Below are positions 1 through 8,344 of a stretch of 33,066 nucleotides of DNA, piece by piece. The DNA lies in assembly GCA_001724175.1 (NCBI GenBank), contig MEDT01000060.1:2152-35217 (forward strand), read 5' to 3'. This DNA is from Cytophagaceae bacterium SCN 52-12 (lineage in GTDB: Bacteria > Bacteroidota > Bacteroidia > Cytophagales > Spirosomataceae). The number at the start of each line of letters is the position of its first letter. The first letter of the stretch is position 1. A program made the translations under genes and the position numbers. The notes under the pieces were generated by a model. It was not told the DNA's origin. It did not search any database and was given only the letters and a program-made list of their open reading frames with translations.

Positions 1-2
1 TG

Positions 3-434
3 GGAGGGAAGATAGACCGCGTGGAGATTGCCGACGACGGCACCCTGTATGTGATGGACTATAAAACAGGCAGTGTGGATGTGAGAAGCGAGGCCAGCCT
101 GAGAAAAGATACGGAGAGGTTCCTGACGGAAGATCCGGACTATAAAATGAACTATGTCCGCCAGCTCTGGCTGTACCAGTACCTGGTTTACAGGGAAATG
201 AGCAAGCCGGGTGGCTGGCGCCTGGGAGACCGCGTCTTCAGGCTGGAGGAGCACAGGGTAAGGTCCGGCTTTTATTCGCTGAGGTCGCCGGGCAAGGTCA
301 CCGAAAATCCCCTGGTGCTCACTGAAACCGGTGATCCGTATGAATACATGAAAGAGACGGAACGTATCCTGGGCGTTATAATAGCGCGTTTGCTCGAGCC
401 TTCTGTGGCGTTAGAGAGGAGGGAGTTTAGTTGA
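3..434 (+). CDS. C-terminal end of a RecB-like PD-(D/E)XK nuclease (5' truncated by window)
   Basis: The frame is already open at the window edge, so only the last 143 or so codons are seen. The first residues read GGKIDRVE, then after a short loop DYKTG. This pair (G-x-x-D-R-x-E followed by D-Y-K-T-G) is the catalytic core of the RecB/AddB-type PD-(D/E)XK nuclease superfamily: the Asp residues bind metal and the Lys is catalytic. A QLWLYQYL segment downstream fits the Q-x(n)-Y motif of the same fold. In Bacteroidota such domains usually sit at the C-terminus of a large AddB-like or stand-alone PDDEXK_1 protein involved in double-strand break processing. The GTG at 21 lies inside the catalytic motif and is not a real start. 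The stop codon falls inside an inverted-repeat arm (429-448). Nuclease identity is sure; the exact family is not. Confidence 0.85.
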   Translation, partial: GGKIDRVEIADDGTLYVMDYKTGSVDVRSEASLRKDTERFLTEDPDYKMNYVRQLWLYQYLVYREMSKPGGWRLGDRVFRLEEHRVRSGFYSLRSPGKVTENPLVLTETGDPYEYMKETERILGVIIARLLEPSVALERREFS

Positions 435-496
435 GAGTGGAAAGTTGAGAGTGGAGAGTGGAGTAACTTTCAATTTTCAATTTTCCACTTTCAACT
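429..496. repeat. Imperfect inverted repeat holding the stop codons of two convergent genes
   Basis: The arms 429-448 and 477-496 are reverse complements at 18 of 20 positions. The left arm is built on a directly repeated 11-mer GTTGAGAGTGG (430-440 and 444-454). The stop of the plus-strand nuclease gene (432-434) and of the minus-strand 61-aa gene (477-479) each lie within one arm. It could act as a bidirectional terminator although it lacks a clean T tract. Confidence 0.6.
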
Positions 497-662
497 GAAA
501 AAGCCGCCTGATGTCGTTGATGAGGAATTTTTTCTGCATGGTAAAGCTTTCCGGATGCGTGTGGGAGAACAGGCTTTGCCATTCGAGATACCGGCCGGGC
601 TGCTGGCGACGGAATTCGTCGCCGTCTATTTTTTTACTAACAAGATATTCTTCAAAATTCAT
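477..662 (-). CDS. Small conserved protein of unknown function, 61 aa
   Basis: This 61-residue, charged and probably soluble protein has no signal peptide or membrane segment. It starts MNFEEYLVSKKID and contains HPESFTMQKKFLINDIRR, a pattern I associate with a short uncharacterised protein found in Cytophagales; this is recall, not a search. It starts with ATG and lies 66 bp downstream of the response regulator on the same strand, so the two may be cotranscribed. Its last six codons (QLKVEN) and stop are formed by the right arm of an inverted repeat, which suggests the repeat inserted into, or extended, the original 3' end. The overlapping plus-strand frames are less protein-like. Confidence 0.6.
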   Translation of the reverse strand: MNFEEYLVSKKIDGDEFRRQQPGRYLEWQSLFSHTHPESFTMQKKFLINDIRRLFQLKVEN

Positions 663-728
663 CCGGTCGCTGTGTTGGGTGGAAAACCAGTAGCAGTACG
701 AGCTGCAAAGATCATGAAGATTTGGCTC

Positions 729-1412
729 TTATCCATGAGGGCTGTCCGGAATATCTTCGGCCCGCCCCGGCGCAGGCAACCCGTTCTCGTACACTTCCAA
801 TGCTTCTTTCAGCTCGACGAGGCTGGAGATATTCAGCTTTTTGAACATTCTCGCCTTGATGGTGGAGATTGAAGATACCTTTTTGCCGAGAGAGCCGGCA
901 ATTCCGGAGATCGTCATTCCCTGGTTCAAAAGCCTGGCAACTTCCAGCTGCCTGTTCGAGAGCATCATGTCTTTTGACAAGGTCATGTATTCCTTGCGAA
1001 GATGATGGTTCAGGATCTCTTCGAGAACAATGCCGGGAACGTATTTCCTTCCTGCGGCAACTTTGCCGGTACATTCCGTCCATTCTTCGGGACTGGTATT
1101 TTCAAACAGGTAACCGTCTGCGCCGGCTTCGAAGGATTGCCTGATGCTTTCGATATCCCACGATTTGTATAAGACGATCAGGCCGGTACCGGGGTAGCTT
1201 TTCCTGAAATGTCCTATCGCCTGGAAGTCGTGCAGTAGGAAACAGGCATCCTGACCTAAAATAGCCATATCGGGCACATCATCAGGACAGGCCTCGCAAA
1301 AGGCAGCCAGCGTATCCGCTTCCATGAATTCCGGTGAGCTGAATTGCTTTTTCAGAATATACCGGATACCCGTTCTGAAAACCGGACGGTTGTCAACTAT
1401 CAGAATTTTCAT
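729..1412 (-). CDS. LuxR/NarL-type response regulator with a degenerate receiver
   Basis: The 227-aa protein has a CheY-like receiver (about 1-120) and a GerE/LuxR helix-turn-helix (about 150-210, LSNRQLEVARLLNQGMTISG then STIKARMFKKL). It begins MKILIVDNRPVFRTGI, the usual first strand and helix, with only one acidic residue (D7) where two are normal. The phosphoacceptor position after strand 3 (PDMAILG) is Gly53, with D55 two residues on. The switch Thr/Ser position reads Tyr82, and the usual GYLLK lysine is Glu104 (GADGYLFEN). It therefore probably does not take up phosphate in the standard way and may act as an orphan or ligand-controlled DNA-binding protein. No histidine kinase lies beside it. 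An inverted repeat 24-59 bp upstream of the start is a possible autoregulatory site. Confidence 0.9.
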   Translation of the reverse strand: MKILIVDNRPVFRTGIRYILKKQFSSPEFMEADTLAAFCEACPDDVPDMAILGQDACFLLHDFQAIGHFRKSYPGTGLIVLYKSWDIESIRQSFEAGADGYLFENTSPEEWTECTGKVAAGRKYVPGIVLEEILNHHLRKEYMTLSKDMMLSNRQLEVARLLNQGMTISGIAGSLGKKVSSISTIKARMFKKLNISSLVELKEALEVYENGLPAPGRAEDIPDSPHG

Positions 1413-1435
1413 GTGTGTAAAGGCGATCAGCCATC

Positions 1436-1471
1436 AGCGATCAGATATCAGTCGGTTGATACCTGATCGCT
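1436..1471. repeat. Near-perfect inverted repeat upstream of the response regulator
   Basis: The arms 1436-1450 (AGCGATCAGATATCA) and 1457-1471 (TGATACCTGATCGCT) match at 14 of 15 positions around a 6-nt spacer. A further copy of GCGATCAG lies at 1423-1430, and ATCAG recurs between. It sits 24-59 bp before the regulator's start codon. It is either an operator-like dyad or one of the palindromic intergenic repeats common in this phylum. Confidence 0.6.
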
Positions 1472-1549
1472 TCATGGCCATTTCATGTGTGCAAAAAAAG
1501 ATGAGGGAACGAGGCAGGGATTCCCGGATGCGCCGGTGTTTCCTGTTAG

Positions 1550-1577
1550 AAGGAAGGGGTACTGAAACCCCTTCCTT
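1550..1577 (-). terminator. Hairpin downstream of the 1780-aa surface-protein gene
   Basis: AAGGAAGGGGT (1550-1560) and ACCCCTTCCTT (1567-1577) form a perfect 11-bp stem with a 6-nt loop, 18 bp after the stop of the minus-strand surface-protein gene. The T tract on the exit side of the minus-strand transcript is weak, but position and stability support transcript-end formation or 3' protection. Confidence 0.6.
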
Positions 1578-1594
1578 TTGATGCAATCCCGATC

Positions 1595-4500
1595 TTAGCG
1601 ACGGGAGCTACCAATTACTACTTTGCGAACTTCAACAGCCCCGTTATCGAGCGTAATTCTCAATACGTAGGTTCCGGCTGCAAGACCTTTGATGTCCAGA
1701 CGCTTGCCGGATTTCATCTGCGTATCGACCAGCGCCAGGCGACCGTTGGTATCGAACATTTCTGCTTTCGAGATATTCTCCCTCGACTCGGAAACCACCT
1801 GCAGGTAGTCGGATGCCGGGTTCGGATAGAGCTTCAGCTTAGCCGGCCTTCCTTCGAACGCCAGGCTGCGGATATTGCTCAGCTCGAACGATCCGTCGAG
1901 ATCAACTATTTTCAGGCGATAGTAGTTGACACCTTTGTAAGGCTCCCGGTCAGTGAATGAGTACGACCTGTCCGGGTTGCCGGCACGGCCGGCAGCTACC
2001 TCACCGATGGCCAGCCAGTTGGTCCCGTCGGTACTTTGAAGCACCACGAACTTGTCGCTGTTGAGCTCTTCGGTGGTGGTCCAGGTGAGGAGTGCGGCGC
2101 CCTCGCCGGTTTTCACTGCCCCGAAGCTGGCCAGCGCCACAGGAAGGGGATCCTCCGATGTGAATTCCGCAGGCCCGCAAAGACACTGTACCTCCTCTTC
2201 TTCCGTTACAGGACGTATGCGGTAGATGACGTTGTCGCCTGAATTGCACGCGGGAGCGGCAGGTACGGTGAAGGTCACAGGCGCGGTAGCCGCAGCGCCT
2301 GCCGTTACTGCAGCGGAGAAGGTTTGCGCATCAAACGGCGTGGTGCTGCTTCCGCAGAAAACCTCCACGACATAAGCGGCCGCAGGCGCATCTACGCTTC
2401 CGGTGTTGGTAAGGGTCATATCTACCGTATAGCTGTGACCAGGCGAAGAGGCGCCTCCGGTAACGACCACATTGTCTATCCTGAGATCGGGCTTCCGGAT
2501 CGCTATTTCGCCGGAAGAACCGTTGCCGATGACCCGGCTGGAACCTTCACAGGTTTCTGTTCCGCACGTCAGGCCCTCCACTACCCTGTGGTAATCTGCA
2601 AACACCTGTACATCGCCGCAGAAGTCGCCGCCTGCGGTGGCCTTCAGGTCAAACGCGAAGCCCGCGGGTGTGTTGGCGGCCGTGACAGGCATATTCACCC
2701 GTACCTTATTGCCGGTTACGGTGGCGGTAAAGCCGCTCGTCATGCTGCCTGCAACGTACTCCAGGCCGGCGGGCAGGGTATACTCTATAAAATCACCCGC
2801 CTCGGAAGCCGCACCTACCGGCATAATCTCCGAGCTCAGGGTAATTTCCTCGTCACAGGATATGCTTTCCACCGTACCAAAGCTCAGCTGCAGGCTTGCA
2901 GCTCCCGTTCTTGCCACACCTTCTATATAGAGCGGATCGGTGGCTACTGTTACGCCGTTCTGGAAGGCAGGCGAGCCACATGGACGATTGCCGTACCCAC
3001 GGAAGCGGAAGGTGGTACCCGATGAAAAATCACAGCTGATCTCGAAGAGACCGATGGTTACCTTTGCCTGGCGTGCCGCGTTGTTAGCTGCATCTGCCGT
3101 ACCGGGAATACCTGCCGAACCTATGCCGCTGTGCGCTGAAAGGTTTATCCTGTACAGATTGCCGCTCACATTCGTTAGCGGAAGATTCTGCGCAGTTGAG
3201 CCAAGCGGGTATTCTACAGACACAGTAGAAGGAAGACTCACGCCGGCAGGTGCGTTGAACTCGATGTACGGGTTTATCAGGTAGGCTGCCTGCGCAGAAT
3301 TAAGGATGATATCTGTAAACACCTGCCCGCACATTTCCACTTCGCCCTCGCCGGCTGCACTGCCGGGCTGGCGATTTACTACCAGCTGTACCTGCGACTG
3401 CTGCGGCGCTACTTCCAGGTCTATTTCCGACTTATAACATACGTACTGCGTAGGATCCGCGGGATAGCTGCCGCAGTTCCAGCCTGCCAGCACCTTGAGC
3501 GTTGCGGGGTCGCATGAGCTGTAGGCAAACCTGATATGGTAGTTCCTGGTCTGGCCCTGCGGTATGCCCGGGGTCTCTTCCAGGTGATACATTTTGCCTC
3601 CTGAGTAGGCTATAGGCATAACCACGCTGTTATCTGCACGCCTTACCTCCGTTACGGTGATGCCGGTGTGGTCGGGTATGGCTATCCAGGTGTAGGGAGC
3701 ATTGCTGGTACCGGTGTTGCCGATGCTCACCGTCCATTCGTGCTCGGCAGCCGTAGCGTTGACGGTACCCGTCAGGTTTTGCATCACAAGCGTCGGGCGG
3801 CCGGTGTTGCTGTAGCTGATCACGCGATTTTGTCCGGCAGGTTCGAGATTACCCTCGTTCGCTCTGTTACTGTTGCCGCGAAGCACATAGCTGAAACCGG
3901 CAGGCGCAGCAGTAGGAGTAGTTGCGCCGCCCACCTCTGCATAGGCATAGTAAAAGTCGCGGATATGCACTTTAACATTGGTCTGGCTTGTTGCCTCGGT
4001 AGCGCAGGTAGGCGTTATCTGTGTATTGAAGACTCCTCCATACGTGTTTACCGTGGTAATGTTGAATACCTTCCACGACCCGTCGTTGGGGTTGGTATAG
4101 GTACGCAGGCTACCGCTTGTAGCGCTGGGCGTAAGCCCCGGCAAGCTGGTACCTGTTCCCAGTGAATTGTTTCTCCAGTAAGGATTATTCGCAATAAAAT
4201 CAACGCTGTTAAGCACATAGGTCAAAGGCATATCTATCTCTATGTAGTCGATATAGAATGCCGGGCGGAATTCAGTTTCAAACTGCTGGCCTGCGCCGGC
4301 CATACGGCGGGCAAGGTTCCAGGTATTGCCTCCGATAACAGTGGTATTGCAGCCGATCGTGTTGAATGCGTTGGTGCCATTGTCCGTCTGCGTACCTACA
4401 AGGTACATTTCCGGGACCCAGGAGTCGCAGACTCCGATTTCTTCATCGTTAGTATCAAGGGCATAGAAATACCATCTGCCGCCGCTCTGGATATCCTGGA

Positions 4501-6937
4501 GGGGCAGGCCGGCATTGGTGGCTACCTTGTAGTAGGATTTGGTGTTGATCACGTCGCCGGCTGCGAGCGAGCCGCCTACCGTCCCTGCGTTCAGGGCTGC
4601 CGTTAGGTCCCAGAGGATCACCTGGCTGGTCGGGGTGCCGGCGCTTTGGTCTGCCGTAGTGGCGGTGTAAGTACCGATCACGTTACCGCCGCGTACGATC
4701 TCTACGTCTACTTTCGAAGGCGTAAGCTTGTCCTGACCGATGGGAGAGAGGGTTGTTTTGGGCAGGTCAAGGTGTATGTAGAGATTGCTTGTAGTGAACC
4801 CGCTGCCTATCGTGGCGCCGGCCTCTATTTCTATTTCGTCGAGGTACAGGGCCTTGCTCAGGTCGTAAGACGAAATGTTGGCCCTTATCTGCCGGGCCGT
4901 CATGGTATTGTCTGTAAAGCCAAGCGTGGTACGGCGTACAACAGGCTTGCCCGGAGAAATGCCGGTACAAGGTTCGGGGCATTTGGCTTCGGTAACAACC
5001 GTTTCGCAGACCAGCCGGCCTTGCCTCATGCACTCCGGGCTGGTGATGTCGTTGACCTGCTCCAGGTAATAATTAAATGTTTTTAGTCCGCCCGTAACGG
5101 CCGGCGGGTTACAGTCAAACTTCAGGTCTATGTAAAAGTTTTCTGCTATCGAAGTTTGCGTAAGCGCTGTGCTGCTGGTAAAGATAATGGTATTGCCTGA
5201 CTGCGTCCATTCGCCCTGTCCTGTACCATTGTTTACCGGGTTAGTGCCGTACCTGGCATTGGGCGTACCTGCAACGGTAAAGCCGGCGGGCAGCTCTATT
5301 TTCCAGCGCCAGCGGGTGTTGCTGTTTACCAGGGAGTAACTAAGCTGGCTCCATGCCGCCTTGGCAGAGAAAGTAATTACTTCGCCGCCGATCACGTTGG
5401 CGGGTACGTGGGCAATACCGTTTGAAGAACCCAATATGACGATACCGCTGCCGCTTGCTGCCCGGGTATCGGACACTTTGGCAGCTCCGCACATATCGTC
5501 GTAATAAAGCTTGAGGCCGTGGCCGTGATGCATGGGGCGGTTACCGCAGGAGAGGTCTTTCATCGTCACGTCCATCGTAAAAGACAGGACCTTGCCGCCC
5601 GCCAGGTCGTCGAAGAAGCCGTCGCCGTCAAGGTCCTCCAATCCGCCCGGACCCTCGGTGTAGTCATTGATGCTGAAGAGATCTGAGAGGTCTATATTCT
5701 GCACGGTCGAGGTGGAGCCGTCAATGACAGCGCCGGGCACAAGCGTTACTCTGCCATCGGGCACGGTAACACCGCCTATTTTCACATTGCTGTATTCGAA
5801 CAATCTCCAGTCTACATTATAGGGGCCTGACAATACATTTGAAGAATGGTTGCCGTGCCTGATGTTGAGGTTGTACATACCTGCCGCAGTGCTGTTGCCG
5901 CCGCCGCCGTTGGTAACGGTAAAGGCAAGCTCGAAGGTGTTGCAGGTATTGGTAAAGTTATTTCTCTGTACCGTGGCGGCAGTAAAGTTGGCCGCACCTG
6001 CGGCAAAAGAGACCTGCGAGGTGTTGGCGGCCGTCTGGCAAAGGTTGTTTGCGGCCATTCCCCACGACGCGGCATAGCTGGTGGTGATGTTGGGCGTGCC
6101 GCATTGGGCTATTCCAAGCGGCTCGGTAATCTGCACGGCTTCGCCGTTTTCGAGCAAGGGATTGCCGTTGAAAAGTGCAGCGCCCGAGATTTCGTAGTAA
6201 TACGTATCTCCGCTGGAGGATACAGGCGAAAACGTACCGCTTCCGGTACCGCTCACTACGGTGACTGCGCCTGCGGCGGTATTCACCAATGCTCCGCCGG
6301 GATAAGTAATGCTGAAATACAGCATCTCCGCGGGGCCGAGGCCCCCGTTGGTAACAGTCACGGTCCTGCTGAACGTGTTGCCTACCAGCTGGTTGGTCAA
6401 TGGCGCAGGCTGGGATACGCTCAGCGCCGGCTCGTTGATGTTGTAGCCTTTGGCGCCGTTGTCGGTCAAAGCTTCAATAGAGGCATTGGCGCAGCCGCCT
6501 GTAAAGGTTACGAAAGCCTTGTCAAACGCCGAACCCTGTACGGCGTCGCAATCGGCGGCACGGTTGAAAGTAAACTCCAGCACACTGCCGCTGGCTATCG
6601 CTCCCGATACGTCGAATACCGGTCTGCCGGGCGTGCTGGCCCCTGTATTATGGGTAATGCCGATGCTGCCCGGGCTGGTGTTGGCTGTGGTAGCCAGCCC
6701 GCCTGCGTAGGTTACGCCGACAGGAAGCTCTACTGCCACCTGCGTACCGGTACAATTGCCCGCAAAAGTTACTTTGAGTACAAATGCACCTGTGCCGTAG
6801 GCTTTGTTGATATTTCCCGCGGTGGTGTATTCGATGAGAGGCGCCTGTGCAGCTGCCCTGCTGAATACACCTGCCCCCCCAAAGAGCGCCAGGAGCAACA
6901 TCAACCTAAACAATAGATAAGGTCGTTGTCTTTTCAT
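1595..6937 (-). CDS. Giant T9SS-secreted surface protein with DUF11-like repeats, 1780 aa
   Basis: A signal peptide (about 1-31, ending AAAQA) is followed by some 1550 residues rich in Gly, Thr, Asn and Val with little Lys. They carry repeated segments such as LTNTGSVDAP, VTNGGLGPAE and VTNGGGGNS, typical of DUF11-like or Ig-like beta-sandwich repeats of bacterial surface proteins. Around 1600-1700 lies a module beginning LPVALASFGAVKTGEGAALL and ending DREPYKGVNYYRLKIVD, common just before sorting domains. The last 80 residues (1701-1780, LKLYPNPASDY to the end) are a type A T9SS sorting domain, which directs export through the outer membrane by the type IX system and surface attachment or release. 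Scattered Cys residues (for example GNRPC, CGSPAF) may form disulfides. The ligand is unknown. The leader is long (434 bp to the next gene) without a recognisable consensus promoter. Long antisense frames are composition shadows. Confidence 0.92.
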   Translation of the reverse strand: MKRQRPYLLFRLMLLLALFGGAGVFSRAAAQAPLIEYTTAGNINKAYGTGAFVLKVTFAGNCTGTQVAVELPVGVTYAGGLATTANTSPGSIGITHNTGASTPGRPVFDVSGAIASGSVLEFTFNRAADCDAVQGSAFDKAFVTFTGGCANASIEALTDNGAKGYNINEPALSVSQPAPLTNQLVGNTFSRTVTVTNGGLGPAEMLYFSITYPGGALVNTAAGAVTVVSGTGSGTFSPVSSSGDTYYYEISGAALFNGNPLLENGEAVQITEPLGIAQCGTPNITTSYAASWGMAANNLCQTAANTSQVSFAAGAANFTAATVQRNNFTNTCNTFELAFTVTNGGGGNSTAAGMYNLNIRHGNHSSNVLSGPYNVDWRLFEYSNVKIGGVTVPDGRVTLVPGAVIDGSTSTVQNIDLSDLFSINDYTEGPGGLEDLDGDGFFDDLAGGKVLSFTMDVTMKDLSCGNRPMHHGHGLKLYYDDMCGAAKVSDTRAASGSGIVILGSSNGIAHVPANVIGGEVITFSAKAAWSQLSYSLVNSNTRWRWKIELPAGFTVAGTPNARYGTNPVNNGTGQGEWTQSGNTIIFTSSTALTQTSIAENFYIDLKFDCNPPAVTGGLKTFNYYLEQVNDITSPECMRQGRLVCETVVTEAKCPEPCTGISPGKPVVRRTTLGFTDNTMTARQIRANISSYDLSKALYLDEIEIEAGATIGSGFTTSNLYIHLDLPKTTLSPIGQDKLTPSKVDVEIVRGGNVIGTYTATTADQSAGTPTSQVILWDLTAALNAGTVGGSLAAGDVINTKSYYKVATNAGLPLQDIQSGGRWYFYALDTNDEEIGVCDSWVPEMYLVGTQTDNGTNAFNTIGCNTTVIGGNTWNLARRMAGAGQQFETEFRPAFYIDYIEIDMPLTYVLNSVDFIANNPYWRNNSLGTGTSLPGLTPSATSGSLRTYTNPNDGSWKVFNITTVNTYGGVFNTQITPTCATEATSQTNVKVHIRDFYYAYAEVGGATTPTAAPAGFSYVLRGNSNRANEGNLEPAGQNRVISYSNTGRPTLVMQNLTGTVNATAAEHEWTVSIGNTGTSNAPYTWIAIPDHTGITVTEVRRADNSVVMPIAYSGGKMYHLEETPGIPQGQTRNYHIRFAYSSCDPATLKVLAGWNCGSYPADPTQYVCYKSEIDLEVAPQQSQVQLVVNRQPGSAAGEGEVEMCGQVFTDIILNSAQAAYLINPYIEFNAPAGVSLPSTVSVEYPLGSTAQNLPLTNVSGNLYRINLSAHSGIGSAGIPGTADAANNAARQAKVTIGLFEISCDFSSGTTFRFRGYGNRPCGSPAFQNGVTVATDPLYIEGVARTGAASLQLSFGTVESISCDEEITLSSEIMPVGAASEAGDFIEYTLPAGLEYVAGSMTSGFTATVTGNKVRVNMPVTAANTPAGFAFDLKATAGGDFCGDVQVFADYHRVVEGLTCGTETCEGSSRVIGNGSSGEIAIRKPDLRIDNVVVTGGASSPGHSYTVDMTLTNTGSVDAPAAAYVVEVFCGSSTTPFDAQTFSAAVTAGAAATAPVTFTVPAAPACNSGDNVIYRIRPVTEEEEVQCLCGPAEFTSEDPLPVALASFGAVKTGEGAALLTWTTTEELNSDKFVVLQSTDGTNWLAIGEVAAGRAGNPDRSYSFTDREPYKGVNYYRLKIVDLDGSFELSNIRSLAFEGRPAKLKLYPNPASDYLQVVSESRENISKAEMFDTNGRLALVDTQMKSGKRLDIKGLAAGTYVLRITLDNGAVEVRKVVIGSSRR

Positions 6938-7316
6938 AGTTTACTGTTTTGTTTGGTTAAAAAAAATAAAGGAACTGGAGGCAAAACCGGGTACGGTAAC
7001 CGAGCCTCGCCCCGCACGTAAAGCGTACGAGGGATAATATCGCCGGTTTCGCCGTTATCACGCGTTATCTATACCGGATGAAAGTTGGCCATGTGGAAGG
7101 GGATTAGTGTTTGTTTTTGTTTACCTGGTAATAAGATGAATACACTTGTGGGGCGATTTTGCGTATATTTACTGCATTAGTATTGTGTATGACCCTGACT
7201 CCCGGTATCGGGATAGCATAACGCCTTCAACCGTAGTGTGATCGGGCGGCAGACGCTATACGGGAACGAAAGTAAGGAGGATAGAAGCGAACGGGCCAGT
7301 TTAATAACTTGTATCG

Positions 7317-7339
7317 AACAAGCAGGATGCTTGTTTTTT
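7317..7339 (+). terminator. Intrinsic-terminator-like hairpin upstream of the XRE gene
   Basis: AACAAGCA (7317-7324), a 3-nt loop and TGCTTGTT (7328-7335) form a perfect 8-bp stem running into TTTTTT (7334-7339), the classical intrinsic terminator layout on the plus strand. No plus-strand gene precedes it, and the XRE start lies 33 bp downstream, so it either ends a small RNA or attenuates the regulator gene. Confidence 0.6.
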
Positions 7340-7358
7340 ACGTACACTTTTTTTTCTC

Positions 7359-7366
7359 TAGGTTTG
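7359..7366 (+). promoter_or_regulatory. Bacteroidota -7 box (TAGGTTTG) before the XRE gene
   Basis: TAGGTTTG matches TAnnTTTG exactly and ends 5 nt before the ATG at 7372. No TTG is found at the usual 19-21 nt spacing upstream. If it works, the transcript would begin at or very near the start codon (leaderless), or translation would begin at the next ATG at 7390. Confidence 0.45.
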
Positions 7367-7371
7367 TGCTC

Positions 7372-7776
7372 ATGGATAAGCCAACGTTAATGATACATCA
7401 CGGCAGGAACTTAAAACGGATCCGGGAGATGCTTGGAATCAAGCAGGAATTCCTGGCTACCTCTATGGGTTTGAGCCAGCAAGCCATTTCACAATTGGAA
7501 CAGAAAGAAACACTTGACGACACAATACTGGACAAGGTGTCAAAGGTGCTCCGGGTGTCGGAAGACGCGATCAGGAACCTGACGGAGGAGGCAGCTATCA
7601 ATATTATATCGACCACATTCCACAGCCATGACAATTCAACTTCGATAGCTCACAAATCTTCACTGACCTTTAACCCGGTAGAAAAAATAGTAGAACTTTA
7701 CGAGCGGATGCTCCAGATTGAAAGGGAGAAAAACGAGCTTTTGCAGAAGCTGCTCGACGGGAAAGGGGAATTATGA
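7372..7776 (+). CDS. XRE-family helix-turn-helix transcriptional regulator, 134 aa
   Basis: A Cro/C1-type HTH spans about residues 10-70: GRNLKRIREMLGIKQEFLA, then MGLSQQAISQLEQKE, then the third-helix region ending VLRVSEDAIRNL. The C-terminal third (about 108-134, EKIVELYERMLQIEREKNEL) is a heptad-like helix suited to dimerisation. The frame is open to 7309, but that extension would read through the terminator-like hairpin and gives a hydrophobic, unlikely N-terminus, so I take the ATG at 7372; the ATG at 7390 is an alternative. It is divergent from the giant surface-protein gene and convergent with the 7785-8342 gene (8 bp between stops). Its target is unknown; the surface-protein gene is one guess. 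Confidence 0.85.
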   Translation: MDKPTLMIHHGRNLKRIREMLGIKQEFLATSMGLSQQAISQLEQKETLDDTILDKVSKVLRVSEDAIRNLTEEAAINIISTTFHSHDNSTSIAHKSSLTFNPVEKIVELYERMLQIEREKNELLQKLLDGKGEL

Positions 7777-7784
7777 GTTACCGG

Positions 7785-8342
7785 TCAGGAATGATGAACC
7801 TGCCGGGGAAGCTCTCTCACGACCGGGTTGAAAGGAGCCAGGCGATGAAGGGTTAGCAGGTAGCCATTGATTTTTCCGCTGTATTCGAGCAGGTAGTCGT
7901 CATGCAGCTTATCCCGGATCAGCGCGATCACTTTTTTGACTGTCCGGGCAATGTTGTTGTCGTACACCTGGTAATGCCCTCCCAGGTGGCTTGGAGAAAT
8001 TTCAAAATGGATGTCCAGCGCATACAGGTAAAGCTCTACCGCCAGGTGGGGTTTTTTGACGATCCGCTGGAACTGCCCGATAAGCGTGTTGGAAGCCCTC
8101 AGCAGCCGGGTCAGGCGCATGGATTCGCGCCGCCCGGGGAAAGATTTCTGACTCAGCTTATCGAGCCCGAGCTTATAGTCCTCGAAAATATCCTGCTCTC
8201 CGTATTCGGGGTTCAGGAAATGGACGTAGATGTATTCAAACCAGTATTTGTCACGGCCGGCACATTTCAGAACTATTTGTTCCAGGTCGGCTCTGGAAAG
8301 CCCTTTGATCTGTTTTTTGATTTCGGCGGTGAGCTTCGGCAT
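7785..8342 (-). CDS. Conserved cytoplasmic protein, possibly DUF6155 family, 185 aa
   Basis: The 185-aa soluble, helical protein starts MPKLTAEIKKQIKGLSRADL and has no signal peptide. The opening 'helix, then L-x-x-L-x-x-I-V-L-K, then a Y-x-F-x-F-L-N-P segment' (YIYVHFLNPEYG) resembles the DUF6155 family as I remember it; this needs a profile search. It begins 2 bp after the stop of the LiaF-like gene and is the last gene of the pspC-type operon, so it is probably made under the same envelope-related signal. Its biochemical role is unknown. It carries several conserved-looking aromatic and His residues (HFEISPSHLGGHYQVYDNN) but no catalytic motif I recognise. Confidence 0.7.
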   Translation of the reverse strand: MPKLTAEIKKQIKGLSRADLEQIVLKCAGRDKYWFEYIYVHFLNPEYGEQDIFEDYKLGLDKLSQKSFPGRRESMRLTRLLRASNTLIGQFQRIVKKPHLAVELYLYALDIHFEISPSHLGGHYQVYDNNIARTVKKVIALIRDKLHDDYLLEYSGKINGYLLTLHRLAPFNPVVRELPRQVHHS

Positions 8343-8344
8343 TT

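Larger units (their letters stand above)
6938..7371. other. 434-bp intergenic region between the surface-protein gene and the XRE gene
   Basis: This divergent spacer must hold promoters for both flanking genes. I found no TTTG-N20-TAnnTTTG pair for the minus-strand gene. On the plus side it contains a small dyad TCCCG-gtat-CGGGA near 7200-7213, and a terminator-like hairpin at 7317-7339, leaving about 130 nt that could be a short untranslated RNA or leader. No recognised riboswitch class is visible. Confidence 0.5.

Noticed and set aside
5846-6916. 356-aa open frame on the plus strand opposite the surface-protein gene
   Set aside because: It is antisense to a strong signal-peptide and repeat-bearing frame, has a Cys/Gly/Arg-rich composition without motifs, and reflects the codon bias of the real gene.
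7309-7371. N-terminal extension of the XRE protein
   Set aside because: It would translate a terminator-like hairpin and give a hydrophobic N-terminus not typical for the family.
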